Assembly (NCBI GenBank): GCA_007922195.1
Contig: ML682024.1
Location: 10,842,704 to 10,906,703 of the forward strand
From: Podocnemis expansa
Lineage: Eukaryota; Chordata; Testudines; Podocnemididae
Direction of reading: 5' to 3'
Length of the DNA stretch: 64,000 nucleotides
Within the stretch, counting starts at the first letter, position 1. Each line of letters opens with the position of its first letter. Below the pieces are notes generated by a model, which was given only the letters and a program-made list of their open reading frames with translations, was not told the DNA's origin and did not search any database. A program made the position numbers and the translations under genes. Shown one piece after another: positions 44,770-55,933 of the stretch.

Positions 44770-46320
44770 TGTCTTCTGTAGCCACAATGTAGGGACACAG
44801 ATAAAATGAATAGAAATTACCTTTAAAGCATCTGTTAGGCAACACTGTGTATCTGTTCTTTAATATCAGAACTAAAATATTTAACTCAATTTAATAGACA
44901 TTATAATCAATATTTAACAAAGCGCCATATTGTAAATTTGGAACTCATTTTATTAAATTTCTTTTAGATGCAACACTGTGTAATTTCTTTTAAATATGTG
45001 TGAAAAAGGTGTGTGAATGAAGGGTCTGTGTGAGGGGATCAGTTAAAGCCAGCCTGTCCAACTTAACGGATGAACAATTCAAACTAATCTCTGAAAAGGA
45101 AGAAGAATCCACCCCAGAAAGAGAAAAGCAAAATACAAGATCAAAGTCATGTCTGCAAAAGACTGGTGATGAATGATTATCAGAAAGGAGCTTTGAGGCA
45201 ACAAGACACAGCAAGCACCATACACTCACATGAGACTCAGCAAGTACCAAAGAAACATGGAAATTTTGTGTCTCATTCTCCAACTATCATCTTAGAGCAT
45301 CAGATTCAACACAGCTGTCCACTGGGCTGGCTCTAGCAACATGTAAAAGGACTGGTAATTAGATCATACCGGCTTCCAAAACTTCATGGGTACCAATGTA
45401 TGTGTTTGTTTTTTGCTATTTTCACATTTACAAATACATGTGGCATATTGCCTTGTCCCCTGAATAAGATCCTGCTAGGCTTTTCTAACAATTCCATTTC
45501 CCCTCTTATACGAAAAGGGCACCCAAAAGAACAGACTAGCAGGATCTTATTCAGAGAACAAGGCAATATGCCACATTTAGTGTAAATAAGTAAGGACAGC
45601 AAAAAGCAGTCTCTCTCACACACACAAGAAGTTCTGCAACCTGGTATGATATGATTACCAGTCCTTTCACGTGTTGCTTGAGCCAGCCTAGTGGCCAGCT
45701 AGGCTGGGCACAAGGAAGGAGCCAGGCCTCTGTCGGTCGTGAATCTGATTCTTCAAGATGACAGCTGTAGAATTAGACCCCAAAGTTTTCATGTTCTTAT
45801 CCATCTTTTATACTTGCTGGTCCTCATGTAAGTCTATGGGATTTTCTGTGTCATGTTGTCCTCAGGGTTTGTATGAGATCATTGGTCACCCGTCACTTTC
45901 AGACTTGATTGTATTTTGTTCTTTTCTTTCTGGGGTTGCTCCTTTTGTTTTCTTTAATAAGAGATGTCTGCATTGTTCAGTCAGTTAGATAGTAATTGTG
46001 CTCCACCAAGAGAGGCTGGCAGTTGAGACTGGTCCCTTCACACACCCTACCCCATTCACACATTCAAATGAACATACACAGCATATGCCTAAACCAGGTT
46101 TCATTAAATATACAAAATGGAGTACAAAGTTTAAGCAGGAGTTCTAAACTGGCAATAGGGAGTCTTGTTGGACATTGGTTATAATGCCTATTAGTCAGGG
46201 TTACAGAATTATTTTACTTATGACACTAAAGGACATATACACAACATTAACTAACATACACTTTAAAGGTAAATACAATACATTATCTCTGTTCCTCCAT
46301 ATTATCTGTCCCAGCCCCAC
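44770..46320. repeat. 1.5-kb imperfect palindrome
   Basis: The left arm (about 44770-45487) and right arm (about 45528-46320) are reverse complements with perhaps 20-25% divergence. The best-matched part is around the centre: TGTGGCATATTGCCTTGT and GAATAAGATCCTGCTAG at 45440-45480 against their complements at 45537-45577. Matches continue outward (AAAAGGACTGGTAAT, CACCCCAGAAAGA, ATTACCTTTAAAG) to the outer limits. Frames inside show no recognised domain. It could be a foldback element or an inverted duplication. Confidence 0.75.
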
Positions 46321-46489
46321 ACCTCCAGTCACTCTCTGCTTAATGTAAAACAATCTAACACACGAGAACAATTTTAAGCACAAGATAAATACTAGGCACA
46401 GCATACAGTGGTGTTCAGCAAAGTTCAACTTTACAAATAATATCACTGCTGATGAGGTTACACTCCCAGTCCACCTGCTGGCCCAGCCT

Positions 46490-46800
46490 CACAACTGAGG
46501 CAGCAAGGCAAGGGCAGAAGACCCCACAGTTATGCCAGGCCAGCCCCACTGCCACGTGAGACCCTGTCATCAGACCAGGCAGCTCCACCACCTGGGCATG
46601 TGGTGAGGGCAGGGGACCCCAGGCCAGGCCAGTCCTGACACATGGGCATGGGGAGAGGGCAGAACACCCCGGGGGAACCAGGGCAGCAACATGGTCTGGG
46701 CATGGGCTGAGGGCAGCAGATCCTGGGTTGGCTCCCGAGCCTCACCCCCTGGCCAGGACTGCATCACAGAAGCCTGGCTACCAACCTGATCCCCAGGGAC
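46490..46800 (+). repeat. GC-rich degenerate tandem repeat
   Basis: Repeats of a roughly 60-bp motif containing TGGGCATG.G.TGAGGGCAG and CCAGGCCAG. Frames on the minus strand reflect composition. Confidence 0.5.
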
Positions 46801-46984
46801 CCAAGGCTGAGGGATGGTCCCTGGCTCACCAGCCTTCTGCTGTCCTTACCCTGGCCTGGACAGAGTCTGAGGAACATCCCTTGGGCCACCCAGGGCTCAG
46901 GTAAGGGGCTCCATTCCCAGGCCACCTGCCCCGGGGCCCATAAGCCGTCGGGGGTCCCCCCTGCAGGCACTGGGGAGACACTCA

Positions 46985-47325
46985 TGGAGCCAGCTGGGAC
47001 CTATAGGCCATGAGGGGAATGCCCCCAGCTCAGGGGTAACCCCCACCAATCCCAGCTGGGCCCCAGGGGCCTATGGACACCCCCCTAGTCCCACCCAGGG
47101 CCCAGAAGCCTAGGGGTAGCCCCCTGAGTCCCACCTGGGCCCCAGAGGCCAAGGGACACCTCCATCAGTCCCACATGGGCCCCAGAGGTTTGGGGGCACC
47201 CCTGCCCATCCCCCCAGGGCCTGGAAACCTACTGGCACTCCCCACAGCTCCAGCTGGGTCCCAAAGGCCTGCAAGACTACCCCCTGCCCCACCTGGAGCC
47301 TAGAGGTCCAGGGACTGCAGCCCAT
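46985..47325 (+). repeat. Minisatellite, 39-40 bp unit, about 8 copies
   Basis: Successive units begin TCCCAGCTGGG, TCCCACCCAGGG, TCCCACCTGGG, TCCCACATGGG and TCCAGCTGGG, each followed by CCCAGAGGCC-like sequence and GG.ACACCCCC. The unit is 39-40 bp. Confidence 0.75.
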
Positions 47326-47779
47326 GTAGGGAAGCCCCCCTTGGCCCCAATCAGCCCTTCCTCTTCCCCCCATGCCTAACCAGGGCCTCCAGTCACCCCC
47401 CCCACAGCACCTAGCTGCTCTGTCCTCTGGAGGGCAGCCGGTGCTGGAGCTGCTGCTGCCGGGGCAGACAGGAGGGTTTGAAACTCCCTCCTCTCCTCCC
47501 CCTGGCTGAGTCACAGACGCTGCTGGTGCACGTGTGCAGGGGGAGGGGCAGCTGCAGCTCAGAGGCTCAGTGAGCTCTCTCCCTGCGCTGCCAGGGACTG
47601 GGGCGCTCTTCCTGTGCCAGCACCGGGGGCCCAGGGAAAAGACCCATGGCACAGCCTTGGAGATTTGGGGCACAGGCCCCCTGTGCCCAGTGCCAGCAAC
47701 ACCCCTGCCAGGCCCTACTGTCAACAATCCACCCTTTGAACTCCATTCTACTGATCCATCCACTTATTATTTTTAGTTA

Positions 47780-48016
47780 AACAAACAAACAAGGAATCCT
47801 GTGACACTTAACCTATAACAAATTTATATTTTGCATGAGCTTTCGTGGGAGAAAATCCCACTTCGTCAGACGTCTTGAAGATGGGGCTTCTGACAAAGTG
47901 GGATTTTCTCCCACAAATCTCATGAAAAAAAGAAATTTATTAGTCTTTAGGTGTCACAGGACTCCTTGTTTGTTTGTTTGAATGAACTAAACTAACAGAC
48001 CTACCCCTTTAGATTG
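47780..48016. mobile_element. Penelope-like element, terminal arms only
   Basis: Arms: CAAACAAGGAATCCTGTGAC, GAGCTTTCGTGGGAGAAAAT, CCCACTTCGTCAGACG, then the forward arm with GACAAAGTGGGATTTTCTCC, TTAGTCTTTAGGTGTCACAG. Flanking TATTATTTTTAGTTA and TATTATTTTAATTA look like an approximate 14-15 bp duplication. Confidence 0.75.
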
Positions 48017-48537
48017 TATTATTTTAATTATCATAATGCCTAAGAGCCACAATCCCAGTATGGTAGGTACTGTACAAACACAGAGAAAGAAAACAGTCAC
48101 TTACCCACACAGCTGACAAATCCAAGTAGATGAAAAGAGACAATGGATGAAGGTAGACAGGGAATTCTGTTCCATTCTCATTGGCTGCCCTCCCAAACCC
48201 TGGTTCCACTCATATCTTTTCTTCCCATTCCATCAGGCTCCATAATAGAGGGTCTGGCCACCATCCAGCTTTTGCTTTTCCCTCAAACTCTGTACCTGAA
48301 TTAAGTCTACTTATTTATACTCAAACTCCTGCCCTTCCTCCACTGGAACACCCCCAACACCTACATAAATACACAATCCATCCTTTGTTCTTCCCATCAT
48401 ACTCAATTACTTACTTTATCCCTTGCAACTTCACCCCGCAGCAATCTCTACTCTGCACCCATATTGTCTTCTAGTCAATTGATTTTTTTGTATTTATAGT
48501 CACTCCAATTTACTGCTCATTGCAAGTACCACTCAAT
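48017..48537. other. Unassigned
   Basis: No feature recognised. Short frames only. Confidence 0.4.
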
Positions 48538-48965
48538 GGCTATGTCTGCACTATAGCTTTAAGTTGACTTAAATAAAGCCCACTCCACATTTAGAAATAA
48601 TTAAGTCAACTTAAGCAAGTGCTTAAGTCGACTTAATAACACCTTCCCTGTAAGACAGTTTAAGCTTTTAATATCCAAAGGGGTAGCTGTGTTAGTCTAG
48701 TCCAGAAAAAGAAAAGAAAGGAGTCGTGTGACACTTAAAGACTAACCGACTTATTTTTCGCATGAGCTTTCGTGGGAGAAAATCCCACTTCATCAGATGC
48801 TTCAAAGATGGGTGAATTTACAGAATGGAATGAAAATAAATGCAAGGGAGTATAAAACATAGGATCAGGTCATACAGTAACAGCAAATCAAAGCAGTTGT
48901 TAGGTTCAAACCTTGGGAAGGCTGAAGTCAAATTACCTTTTGTTATAGGAAAAGAACCCATAGTC

Positions 48966-49160
48966 TCAATTCAGTCCTGCTTTTGAACAATTTAATTTGC
49001 ATATTAGTTCCAGTTCAGCTGTTTCTCTTTGAAGTCTCGATGTCACAGTCACATCTCTGACTACGGTTGTTAACAAATCATTTATCGAGTGATTAGAAAG
49101 ATGGAAGTGCTCAGCAACTGTTTTTTTTTTTGTTTGATTGTTTTGTTTTGAGATTTCTGA
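48966..49160 (-). pseudogene. PLE GIY-YIG C-terminal fragment (minus arm)
   Basis: Encodes VAEHFHLSNHSINDLLTT, RDVTVTSRLQRETAELELIC with the catalytic Glu candidate, then KLNCSKAGLN. Upstream it runs into non-homologous and then inverted sequence. Confidence 0.75.
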
Positions 49161-49164
49161 TATC

Positions 49165-49468
49165 AGTTCTATGTTCCCTGCAACAAACGACGCTGCCAAG
49201 TCTGCCCACAGATCTGCACAATAGATACCATCATAGGTCCTAATCAAGTCTGCTACTCCATCAAAGGCTCCTTTACCTGTCATCTACTAATGTGATCTAT
49301 GCCATCATGTGCCAGAAATGTTCCAACACCTTATACAGTGGACAAAGAAGACGATCCCTGCACAAAAGAATAAATGAACATAGAACTGATATCAGAAATC
49401 ACAACACACACATACCCACACAAAAAATAGTTGCTGAGCACTTCCATCTTTCTAATCACTCAATAATC
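49165..49468 (+). pseudogene. PLE linker and GIY-YIG fragment (plus arm)
   Basis: Encodes a decayed Cys-rich linker, then IYAIMCQKCSNTLYSGQRRR and SLHKRINEHRTDIRNH, with the helix Arg retained. Then VAEHFHLSNHSI, where homology ends. The YIG position reads YSG, a change from the YIG of other copies. Confidence 0.75.
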
Positions 49469-50023
49469 TCATCACTGTGGGCTCCTATCCCTTGCAATCT
49501 ACAAAGAGGGGATGAGAGCCCCATCCAGCTCTCAGCCCCTCTCTGCAGGCTGCACAAACTCCTGTGAAACTGACCAGGCTGCTGAGCCTCCTGCTGGTGG
49601 TGATAACTGATCCAGGGCCAAATTCAGCCCCGGGTCACTCGTTACAGCTAGAAGAAGATGGCTCCAAGCCCCAGCCAGACATGGAGAGAGGATGGGAGCC
49701 AAGTTGGGCTCCTAGTTCCTCTTTGCCTCCTTGCCACCCACAGAGAGGGGTTGGGAGCCACAGCCAACTCCCAGCGCCTCCCCAGAGGGCAGGATCCAGA
49801 TCAGGCCCCTGGTCCGGATTGGCCCCTGGAGCTGATTGGGCTTGGGGTACCAATCCAGACCAGGGGCAGGGTAGGAGGAGGTGCACCGTGGGACCCTGGG
49901 TATGTCTGCTCCCTGTCCATGGCAGACACACCCTGTAGTCGACTTAACAAGTTCAATTTAAAGTCAACCTTGTTAAGTCAACTTCCAGCCCACCCCCCAC
50001 CCCCCAATCTAGACATAGCCAAT

Positions 50024-51895
50024 TTGTCCTCACATCTCTCATACTCTGGTTCCTTCCTCTATTTACAGGTTCATGCACAGCAGACTATGGAGGAACTTTG
50101 CTCTTTATCTCCCTGGTACAAGAAAAGAATCAATTATGATTCTAATTCACCCTACCTGCCAACTTGAAGCATATTTGTAGCAGCCAGCTCCAGTGTGCAA
50201 AAATCCTGGCAGGTAGACATTTTTCTGCCTTAACATTTTCTGGAAACAAAAGTAAAGATTTACAGAAATAGAAATTATATACTTTTAGATTTGTGCAGCC
50301 TTGTTATGTTACAAGTTAAAATACATAAAATCACTTTGTATCTAAATATCTTGACAAAATTATTGAAGTTGGTCATCTTAAGAAATCCAGGGCAGAAAAG
50401 AATCACTCTATCATTACCATAGCCACTCTACAAACCACCAACAAAGCTGTATCTCTTATGAATGCCAACTTCCCAGCCTCTTCCCTTCCTTTCATACAAT
50501 TCCTTTTACTAAGCAATGCCCACCCAACAGAACAAACTAGTCAAAGAACATGAGAAAAAGCATAAAAAAATCTAAAATGTATTCATAGCAATTCTTGGAG
50601 CTGAATAAATGCTCTTCTTTGCTGCTGTATAGCCAGTAACAAATATTTATGTGTGAAAGGAAGGTGCACTGACTTGAAGAAATTCACATCCACCTTTCCT
50701 TCAGACAGAACTTCTGTGTTTCAATTAAAATTTTGAAAATAGGTTTAAACTTACTCATTTCTTTCCTGTGTTATGTCTTGCTGGCTCCTCCTATAAAAGA
50801 AAATAAAGTCTTCTTTTTTGTTGAATTAGACTAACATGGCTGCCCCTTTGGAACTTGGCAAAATGTATCATTTTGTCTATTGAGTCCTATATTCTATACA
50901 TAGACAAAATATCTACTGTCAGAACCTAGGTCTAAGATCATTGTGCAGTTCTTTCATTCTCCTTCAGAACAGAACTCATATGCTGCATACATCTTATCAA
51001 CTAAAGGTTGTTCAATTAGATAAATTAAAAAATTAAAATACCTGATTTTCTAATGTTTGTTTCCTATTAAAATTAATAGAATGTCAGACTATATCATTTT
51101 CATAAATTTAACAATACAATTCAGATATTAACCCCACCCTTTAGGGCTTTATACTTTGCACTTGTTGTTAGTTAATCCTTTTTCTTGTAACTACTTTACT
51201 TGCATAAAGTTCCTCGGGGATTCACAACCATGAACCCTCTCATGGAGTTAATACCTAAGCTAGATCACACACACACACAAATAGTCCAGCCACAGTTATC
51301 CAAATGTCTGCTAAATTGGTGCTCTCTCACTATGGAAGTGGAAGAATGAGAGTCACAAACCCAAACTGCCTAATTTGAACCAGGGACTTAAACTATTGTT
51401 AGACCCTTTCCACAATGGGAGTCTTAAACACTGGACTTCAGACTGCTATGGTGTGACCTCCACCCCACCCTCCACCTTCCAGGCTGTCCTGTTAAAGCTT
51501 TCAATTGTTTATAAAATACATAAAAAATCACTGCAACTAAAACATCATTACAATTTTCCTCAACTGACAGGGTTAACATGAGCAAATAAAAGTAATCCAT
51601 TCTTGTCTTACCTTTTCTGAGGAAAGAGCTAAGGCAAATGTAAAGTAAGTCTCTGAACCACCTTCCTATTATCATGGCATTTTAATGGACTACTTACCTT
51701 CTAACGTGGATGAACAAAGAGGGGGTAATGAAGAATCAGGAACAGAACACTGTAAATTCTCTTTATAGATCTATAAATTTGTGCTCCTCAAAAGAGAGTC
51801 CTTGACTTCTTTTGCTTCTGTAGTAAGTCATGCAAAGTTGTAAAACTGGTATCACAAAAACATAAATAATAATTAAAGCAGGGTTGTTTTTTGGG

Positions 51896-51926
<31 letters not shown>

Positions 51927-51944
51927 TATGAGACTGTGCTGCTC
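50024..51944. other. Unassigned with weak exon candidates
   Basis: AT-rich. A PLE terminus fragment (TTAGACTAACATGGCTGCCC) lies at about 50826-50850. Several good donor-like GTAAG sites occur on the minus strand (50750, 51630, 51700) without convincing exons. Confidence 0.4.
50219..50239 (-). CDS. Weak candidate 21-nt heptad exon
   Basis: Acceptor TTTGTTTCCAG, 21 nt reading NVKAEK in the common phase. The donor GTCTAC is poor. It could be a decayed copy from a BTN-like cluster or chance. Confidence 0.22.
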
Positions 51945-52697
51945 TGATGTTAAGTTGTTTTGGAATGTCCGGGGCAGATAGTGATGATGGTGTTGACTGA
52001 ATAATGTGATAAACTAATTTTTATTTAGAGGACAGCTATATTAAGAAAAGCAATGAAGGAAAGTGATTGGGGGGAAAAATAAAGTTAAATGAGACTTCCA
52101 AATCATGGCAATCCCAGTCAGATAAAAAGAAAATATTTTTATAACAATAGAGCTCATATTCAGACTTACATTTACTCTTTGAAGGGAATCAGGTCTCCGT
52201 GTTTGCCTTTTAACTTCCAGCAGAAAGTTAGGGAATTTGTTTACACTTTCTCCTTTTAGTTATCCCTTTCAGAGAAGACACAGTTTTCATGTTAGACAAC
52301 TGAAGTACATGTTACATCAACAATAAGTAAACATTACAAGGTCCAAAAAGAATTAGAGTCAAAAAGCAGCTATAACAAATAAGGGGTAATATTGACCTTA
52401 CATTTGAATATCTGGGATGTGATTCACCCTTTCAAAGTAGAATTTTTTTCTGGTGTGACTGTAGTCTTTTAATGGGATCATCATGGTAAAACTTAGGTAA
52501 CGTTAGTTTTTGCCCAGTGTCTTAAATTATATGAAATGGTGGCAAATATTCCACAGTTAATGGAGCCAGATTCTGAGGACCAGCTTCAGCACTGTGCTGG
52601 GTACATGTTGCTTTTCAGTCATAATGTACTTATGAAAGTGCCTGTACATTTCAGTTAGAAACCCTATCAGACTCCTAATTGGGATATTAGATCTAAG
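51945..52697. repeat. 0.75-kb direct duplication, copy 1
   Basis: Strongly similar to 60573-61325: shared blocks include GATAAACTAAT, AAATCATGG.AATCCC, GATAAAAAGAAAATATTTTT, CTTACATTTACTCTTTGA and GAATATCTGGGATGTGATTC. The copy ends where a hAT element starts. It could be an interspersed repeat or a piece of a duplicated gene. Confidence 0.8.
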
Positions 52698-53223
52698 CAA
52701 TATTCCCACTAAGGCCCTGAGGCAGCTGAGCAACTTACATTGCTTTCTGCGTGGGCCTCAAGCCCCATGGGCCCGATCCTGTCCCTCCTGCTCTCCCAGT
52801 CACCACCCCACGCCCAGCCACCCCAATCCTGTCCACTGATCTCCCGGTCACCCCCCACCCCCACAAGACAGCCCATTTCTCCTCCTCCAATCCTAACCCA
52901 CACCCCTGGTAACCCCCAAGCCGGCTGGACCCCCAACACTCCACACACTTACCTGGCCACTGGGTTGGCGCGGCCAAGCTATGGCTCCTCTGGTCAGAGA
53001 AGCACTGACAGAGCATGCTCAGACATTCTGAGCATGCTCCATCAGAGCTTCTTTGGGGGGCAGTTTTAAAAATTCCCATCTTCGGCAGAGCTCTCAGCTG
53101 GCTGGAAGACAGAGTCTTCTGGCTGGTTAGGGACTCTGTCTCCCAGCTATGCATGGCCGGCAGTGTCCCCTGCACCAAACAGCGGCAGGGTCTGTGTGGC
53201 CATGCAGCTTACAGGGAAGATTG
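52698..53223. mobile_element. hAT-type non-autonomous element, copy 2
   Basis: Left end CAATATTCCCACTAAGGCC and right end GCTTACAGGGAAGATTG are inverted. The interior matches 2833-3371. The right flank is occupied by a family A element starting at the last G, so the target duplication is hidden. Confidence 0.65.
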
Positions 53224-53534
53224 GCTATGTCCACACGTAGATGCTTCAATTGGTTTAAGTTAAATTGACTTTAAGCTAATTCGAAATTAAAAAAAACGTT
53301 AAATTGACTCAACTTGAATCAATGTAAGCAAAAATACCAACTCAAAATAGCAAGTCCAGACACAGGACTTGCTATTTTGATTCAGGAGATGGGGACCATG
53401 GGAGGTCCTGGAAGGACCATGTTACCACCCAATCCCCTGCTACTGGCTCTGCAGAGCCAGTGGCAGAGGAAAAAAAGCCCCCAGGGCAGAGATGGGAGGG
53501 GCACACCTCCTCCCTGCTGTTTCCCCGGTGGCCA

Positions 53535-53960
53535 GGCGGTGGGGCAGAATTCAGGGCGCCCTGCGTCCCCACCACTGGCAGGGTGGTGGGGCAGAACTGA
53601 GGGTGACCCGGTACCCCTGCCACTGGCTGAGCAGCAGGAGCTGAGCTCTTGGGGCACCCCAAAGCCTCCACCACTGGATTGGTGGCAGGGGCTGAGTCTC
53701 AGGGCACCCTGCTACCCCTGCTGCTGGCCAGGCAGTAGGGGCAGAGCTCTTGGGGCATCTTGCTACCCCTGCCACTGGCCAGTGGCAGGGGTAGCGGGGC
53801 ACCCCAAGATCTCAACCCCTGCTGCCCAGCCAGTGGCAGGAGCTTTGGGGTGCCCTGAGAGCCCAGCCCCTGCTGTCTGTCCAGCAGCAGGGGTAGCAGG
53901 GTGCCCCGAGAGCTCAGCCCCTGCCACTCAGCCAGCGGCAGCAGTACCAGGGTGCCCCAA
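53535..53960. repeat. Minisatellite folded into a palindrome
   Basis: About seven units of a roughly 60-bp GC-rich motif (GAGCTCTTGGGGCA and CTACCCCTGCCACTGGC). Units left of about 53786 read one way. Units to the right read as the reverse complement (CCAGTGGCAGGGGTAGC, then GGGTGCCCCGAGAGCTC). The frames on both strands (for example 53314-54192 plus) are repeat artefacts. Confidence 0.7.
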
Positions 53961-54098
53961 GAGCTCATCCCTCCACTGCACCTGCAATCCCCCCTGTATC
54001 CTCTCTCTCCCTGGCCAGGGTGCTGATGGAATGGTAGGTGGATGGGGGAGGCCTTCCTTCCAGGGTGCCATGCACCCTAGGAGAAAGGTCAAAACTTT

Positions 54099-54524
54099 GG
54101 CTATGTCTACACACACATGGTTATTTCGAAATAAGGATTTCGAAACGACTTATTTCAAAATAAAATCCTTATTTCGAAATAAGTTAATTTGAATTAACAA
54201 AATGTTAATTCGAATTAAGGGAAAGCCTGCAATCCAAATAGCTGTTATTTCGGAAGGGATATTTCGAAATAACGCCATTTGGACCTGTTGTTTTGAAACA
54301 GTTGTTTCGAAACAACAGGTCTAAATGGTGTTATTTCAAAATATCCCTTCCGAAATAACGGCCGTTTCGAAAACATCGAGGTTTTACTTTTTCAGATAAC
54401 AATTCTTATTTCAAAAGGACGGGATCCATCCTTTCAAAATAAGAAAACGTCATGTAGACCTAATGTCTTTTATTTCAAAATAACGAGTGTTATTTCGAAA
54501 TAAAAGTGCCGTGTAGACATACCC
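54099..54524. mobile_element. Family A MITE, 426 bp
   Basis: The ends GGCTATGTCTACACAC and GTGTAGACATACCC have an exact TTT duplication at 54096-54098 and 54525-54527. The interior is TTATTTCGAAATAA, TTAATTCGAATTAA and TTGTTTCGAAACAA palindromes, many intact. Confidence 0.88.
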
Positions 54525-54964
54525 TTTGACTTTGAACAGTGCTGTTTTGTAATAAAGCCACTGAACGGTGTTATTTCAAAACAACCCTTTCGATCTCAGG
54601 GTTATTTCAATTTCCTAGTAGGTTTTAGTGTTTCTAATTCAGATTCCTTGTTTCAATATGATGGGACTTATACTAAAACTAATCTAAAGGCCCAGGAGTT
54701 CATAATTATTAATGATTTGGTGAAGTCAAATTATAGAATATACAACCAGATTGAAGTCTCTGCTATATTTTCTGATGGCCTTACCTGAGACTGGCAGTTA
54801 TGACTGGGCAAGCTGAGTTGATGCACACAGTATTATAGCCTGGGACCTAATCTCAGAGTGGGAGAATTGTGGACTTTCACCCCAAAGAAGGTAAATACTG
54901 AAGTCTGAGACAAAGGAATGGCTGGAGGTGTAGCTAGATATGTAACCATGACAGACATCACCAA

Positions 54965-55933
54965 GGCTATGTCTACACACAAAGTTTTATTTCGAAATAA
55001 GTCATTCCGAAATGACTTATTTCAAAATAAAACCTTTATTTCAAACTGGCTTATTTCAAACTAAAAATAAACTTAGTTTGAAATAATGGAAAACCTGAAA
55101 GCGAAATAGCAGGTCATATGTGTGGACCTGCTATTTCGCTTCAGGAGAGGGGCACCCTGGGAGCTGTGGCAACATGGCCCCTTGTGGGCTATGTTGCCAA
55201 CAACCAGGACAGAGGGGGGGAGAGGGCTTGCCAGGAGCCTGGGGGTGCCCCAAGCTGCTTGCCCTCTGGGCAAGCGGCTTGGGGAGCTGTGGCACCCCCA
55301 GGCTCCACTGCCCAGGTCAGGGGAGCTGCAATGGGCGTGGGGTGGCTGCAGCCCCAGCAGCTCACCCTGGGCCCTGCTTGGGGGGCTGCAGCCCCTGCTT
55401 GGGGGGCTGCAGCCCCCGGTGAGGTGACCACAGCTTGGGTGGCTTAGCCTGCCACCGGCTTCAGGGGGGCTGCAGTCCCCTGAAGCTGGCAGTGGGGTGA
55501 GCTACCGGGCTGCAGCTCATCCCGCCAGGGGCTGCTGAGCAGGGTGTGGGGTGAGCCCCCCAGGCTGTGGCTAGCCCCGCAGGGGTGCCTTGTGCATGCC
55601 CCTGCACCTCCCCTCAGCACCCTGGCCAGGGTCCTGAGGGGGGTGGGACTTTATCCCAGGGTGCTATGCACCCTGGGAGGAAGGTCACTTATTATATCAA
55701 TATGCCAGGCGTATCGATATAATAGAGCCACACGGGTTATTTTGAAACCACAGTTTCAAAATAACCAGTCATTTTGATATGATACTAAGTTTTATTATAT
55801 TGAAACGACTTTCCTTATTTCAAAATAAGGAAGCTCCTTATTTTGCGATAAGAAAATGTCTTGTGGACATGGTAAGTTTTATTTTGAAACAACAGTTGTT
55901 GTTTCAAAATGAAACTCTCGTGTGGACACACCC
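54965..55933. mobile_element. Family A MITE, 969 bp
   Basis: The ends GGCTATGTCTACACAC and GTGTGGACACACCC have flanks CAA and CAT. Palindromes are mostly decayed. A hairpin AAATAGCAGGTC..GACCTGCTATTT lies at 55100-55137, before a GC-rich interior. The matching hairpin in 53223-54620 and 63017-63586 shows a common architecture. Confidence 0.78.

Larger units (their letters stand above)
48674..49468. mobile_element. Penelope-like element folded by an internal inversion
   Basis: 48674-49160 is minus-oriented: terminus, 3' UTR, then the end of the GIY-YIG frame. From about 49165 to 49468 the orientation flips to plus, with the Cys-rich linker and GIY-YIG region. A segment of about 95 bp (EHRTDIRNH to FHLSNHSI) is present on both sides, once in each orientation, so the junction duplicated sequence. 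AATA flanks both ends, too short to be decisive. Confidence 0.8.
48538..50020. mobile_element. Family C MITE, 1.48 kb including a PLE
   Basis: The ends GGCTATGTCTGCACTATAG and ATCTAGACATAGCC have an exact AAT duplication at 48535-48537 and 50021-50023. Subterminal AAGTCGACTTAATAA-type repeats occur on both sides, and the interior is GC-rich like 19802-21364 and 57911-59078. A PLE (48674-49468) lies inside. Confidence 0.82.
53223..54620. mobile_element. Family A element with GC-rich palindromic interior
   Basis: The left end is GGCTATGTCCACACG, followed by AAATTGACTTTAAGCTAATT and a hairpin (AAATAGCAAGTCC.. ..GGACTTGCTATTTT near 53345-53380). Then comes a GC-rich repeated interior. Another family A element (54099-54524) sits inside it. 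Residual TTATTTCAAAACAACCC sequence to about 54620 may be its right part, but no clear right end was found. Confidence 0.5.

Noticed and set aside
47110..47763. 217-codon minus-strand frame
   Set aside because: Lies across the minisatellite; composition-driven.
50755..50790. 36-nt exon candidate with acceptor and GTAAG donor
   Set aside because: The phase used by the BTN exons contains a stop.
51702..51753. 52-nt exon candidate on the minus strand
   Set aside because: Weak acceptor, not a multiple of three, no homology recognised.
53314..54192. 292-codon plus-strand frame
   Set aside because: Spans a palindromic minisatellite and MITE ends; no protein family resemblance.
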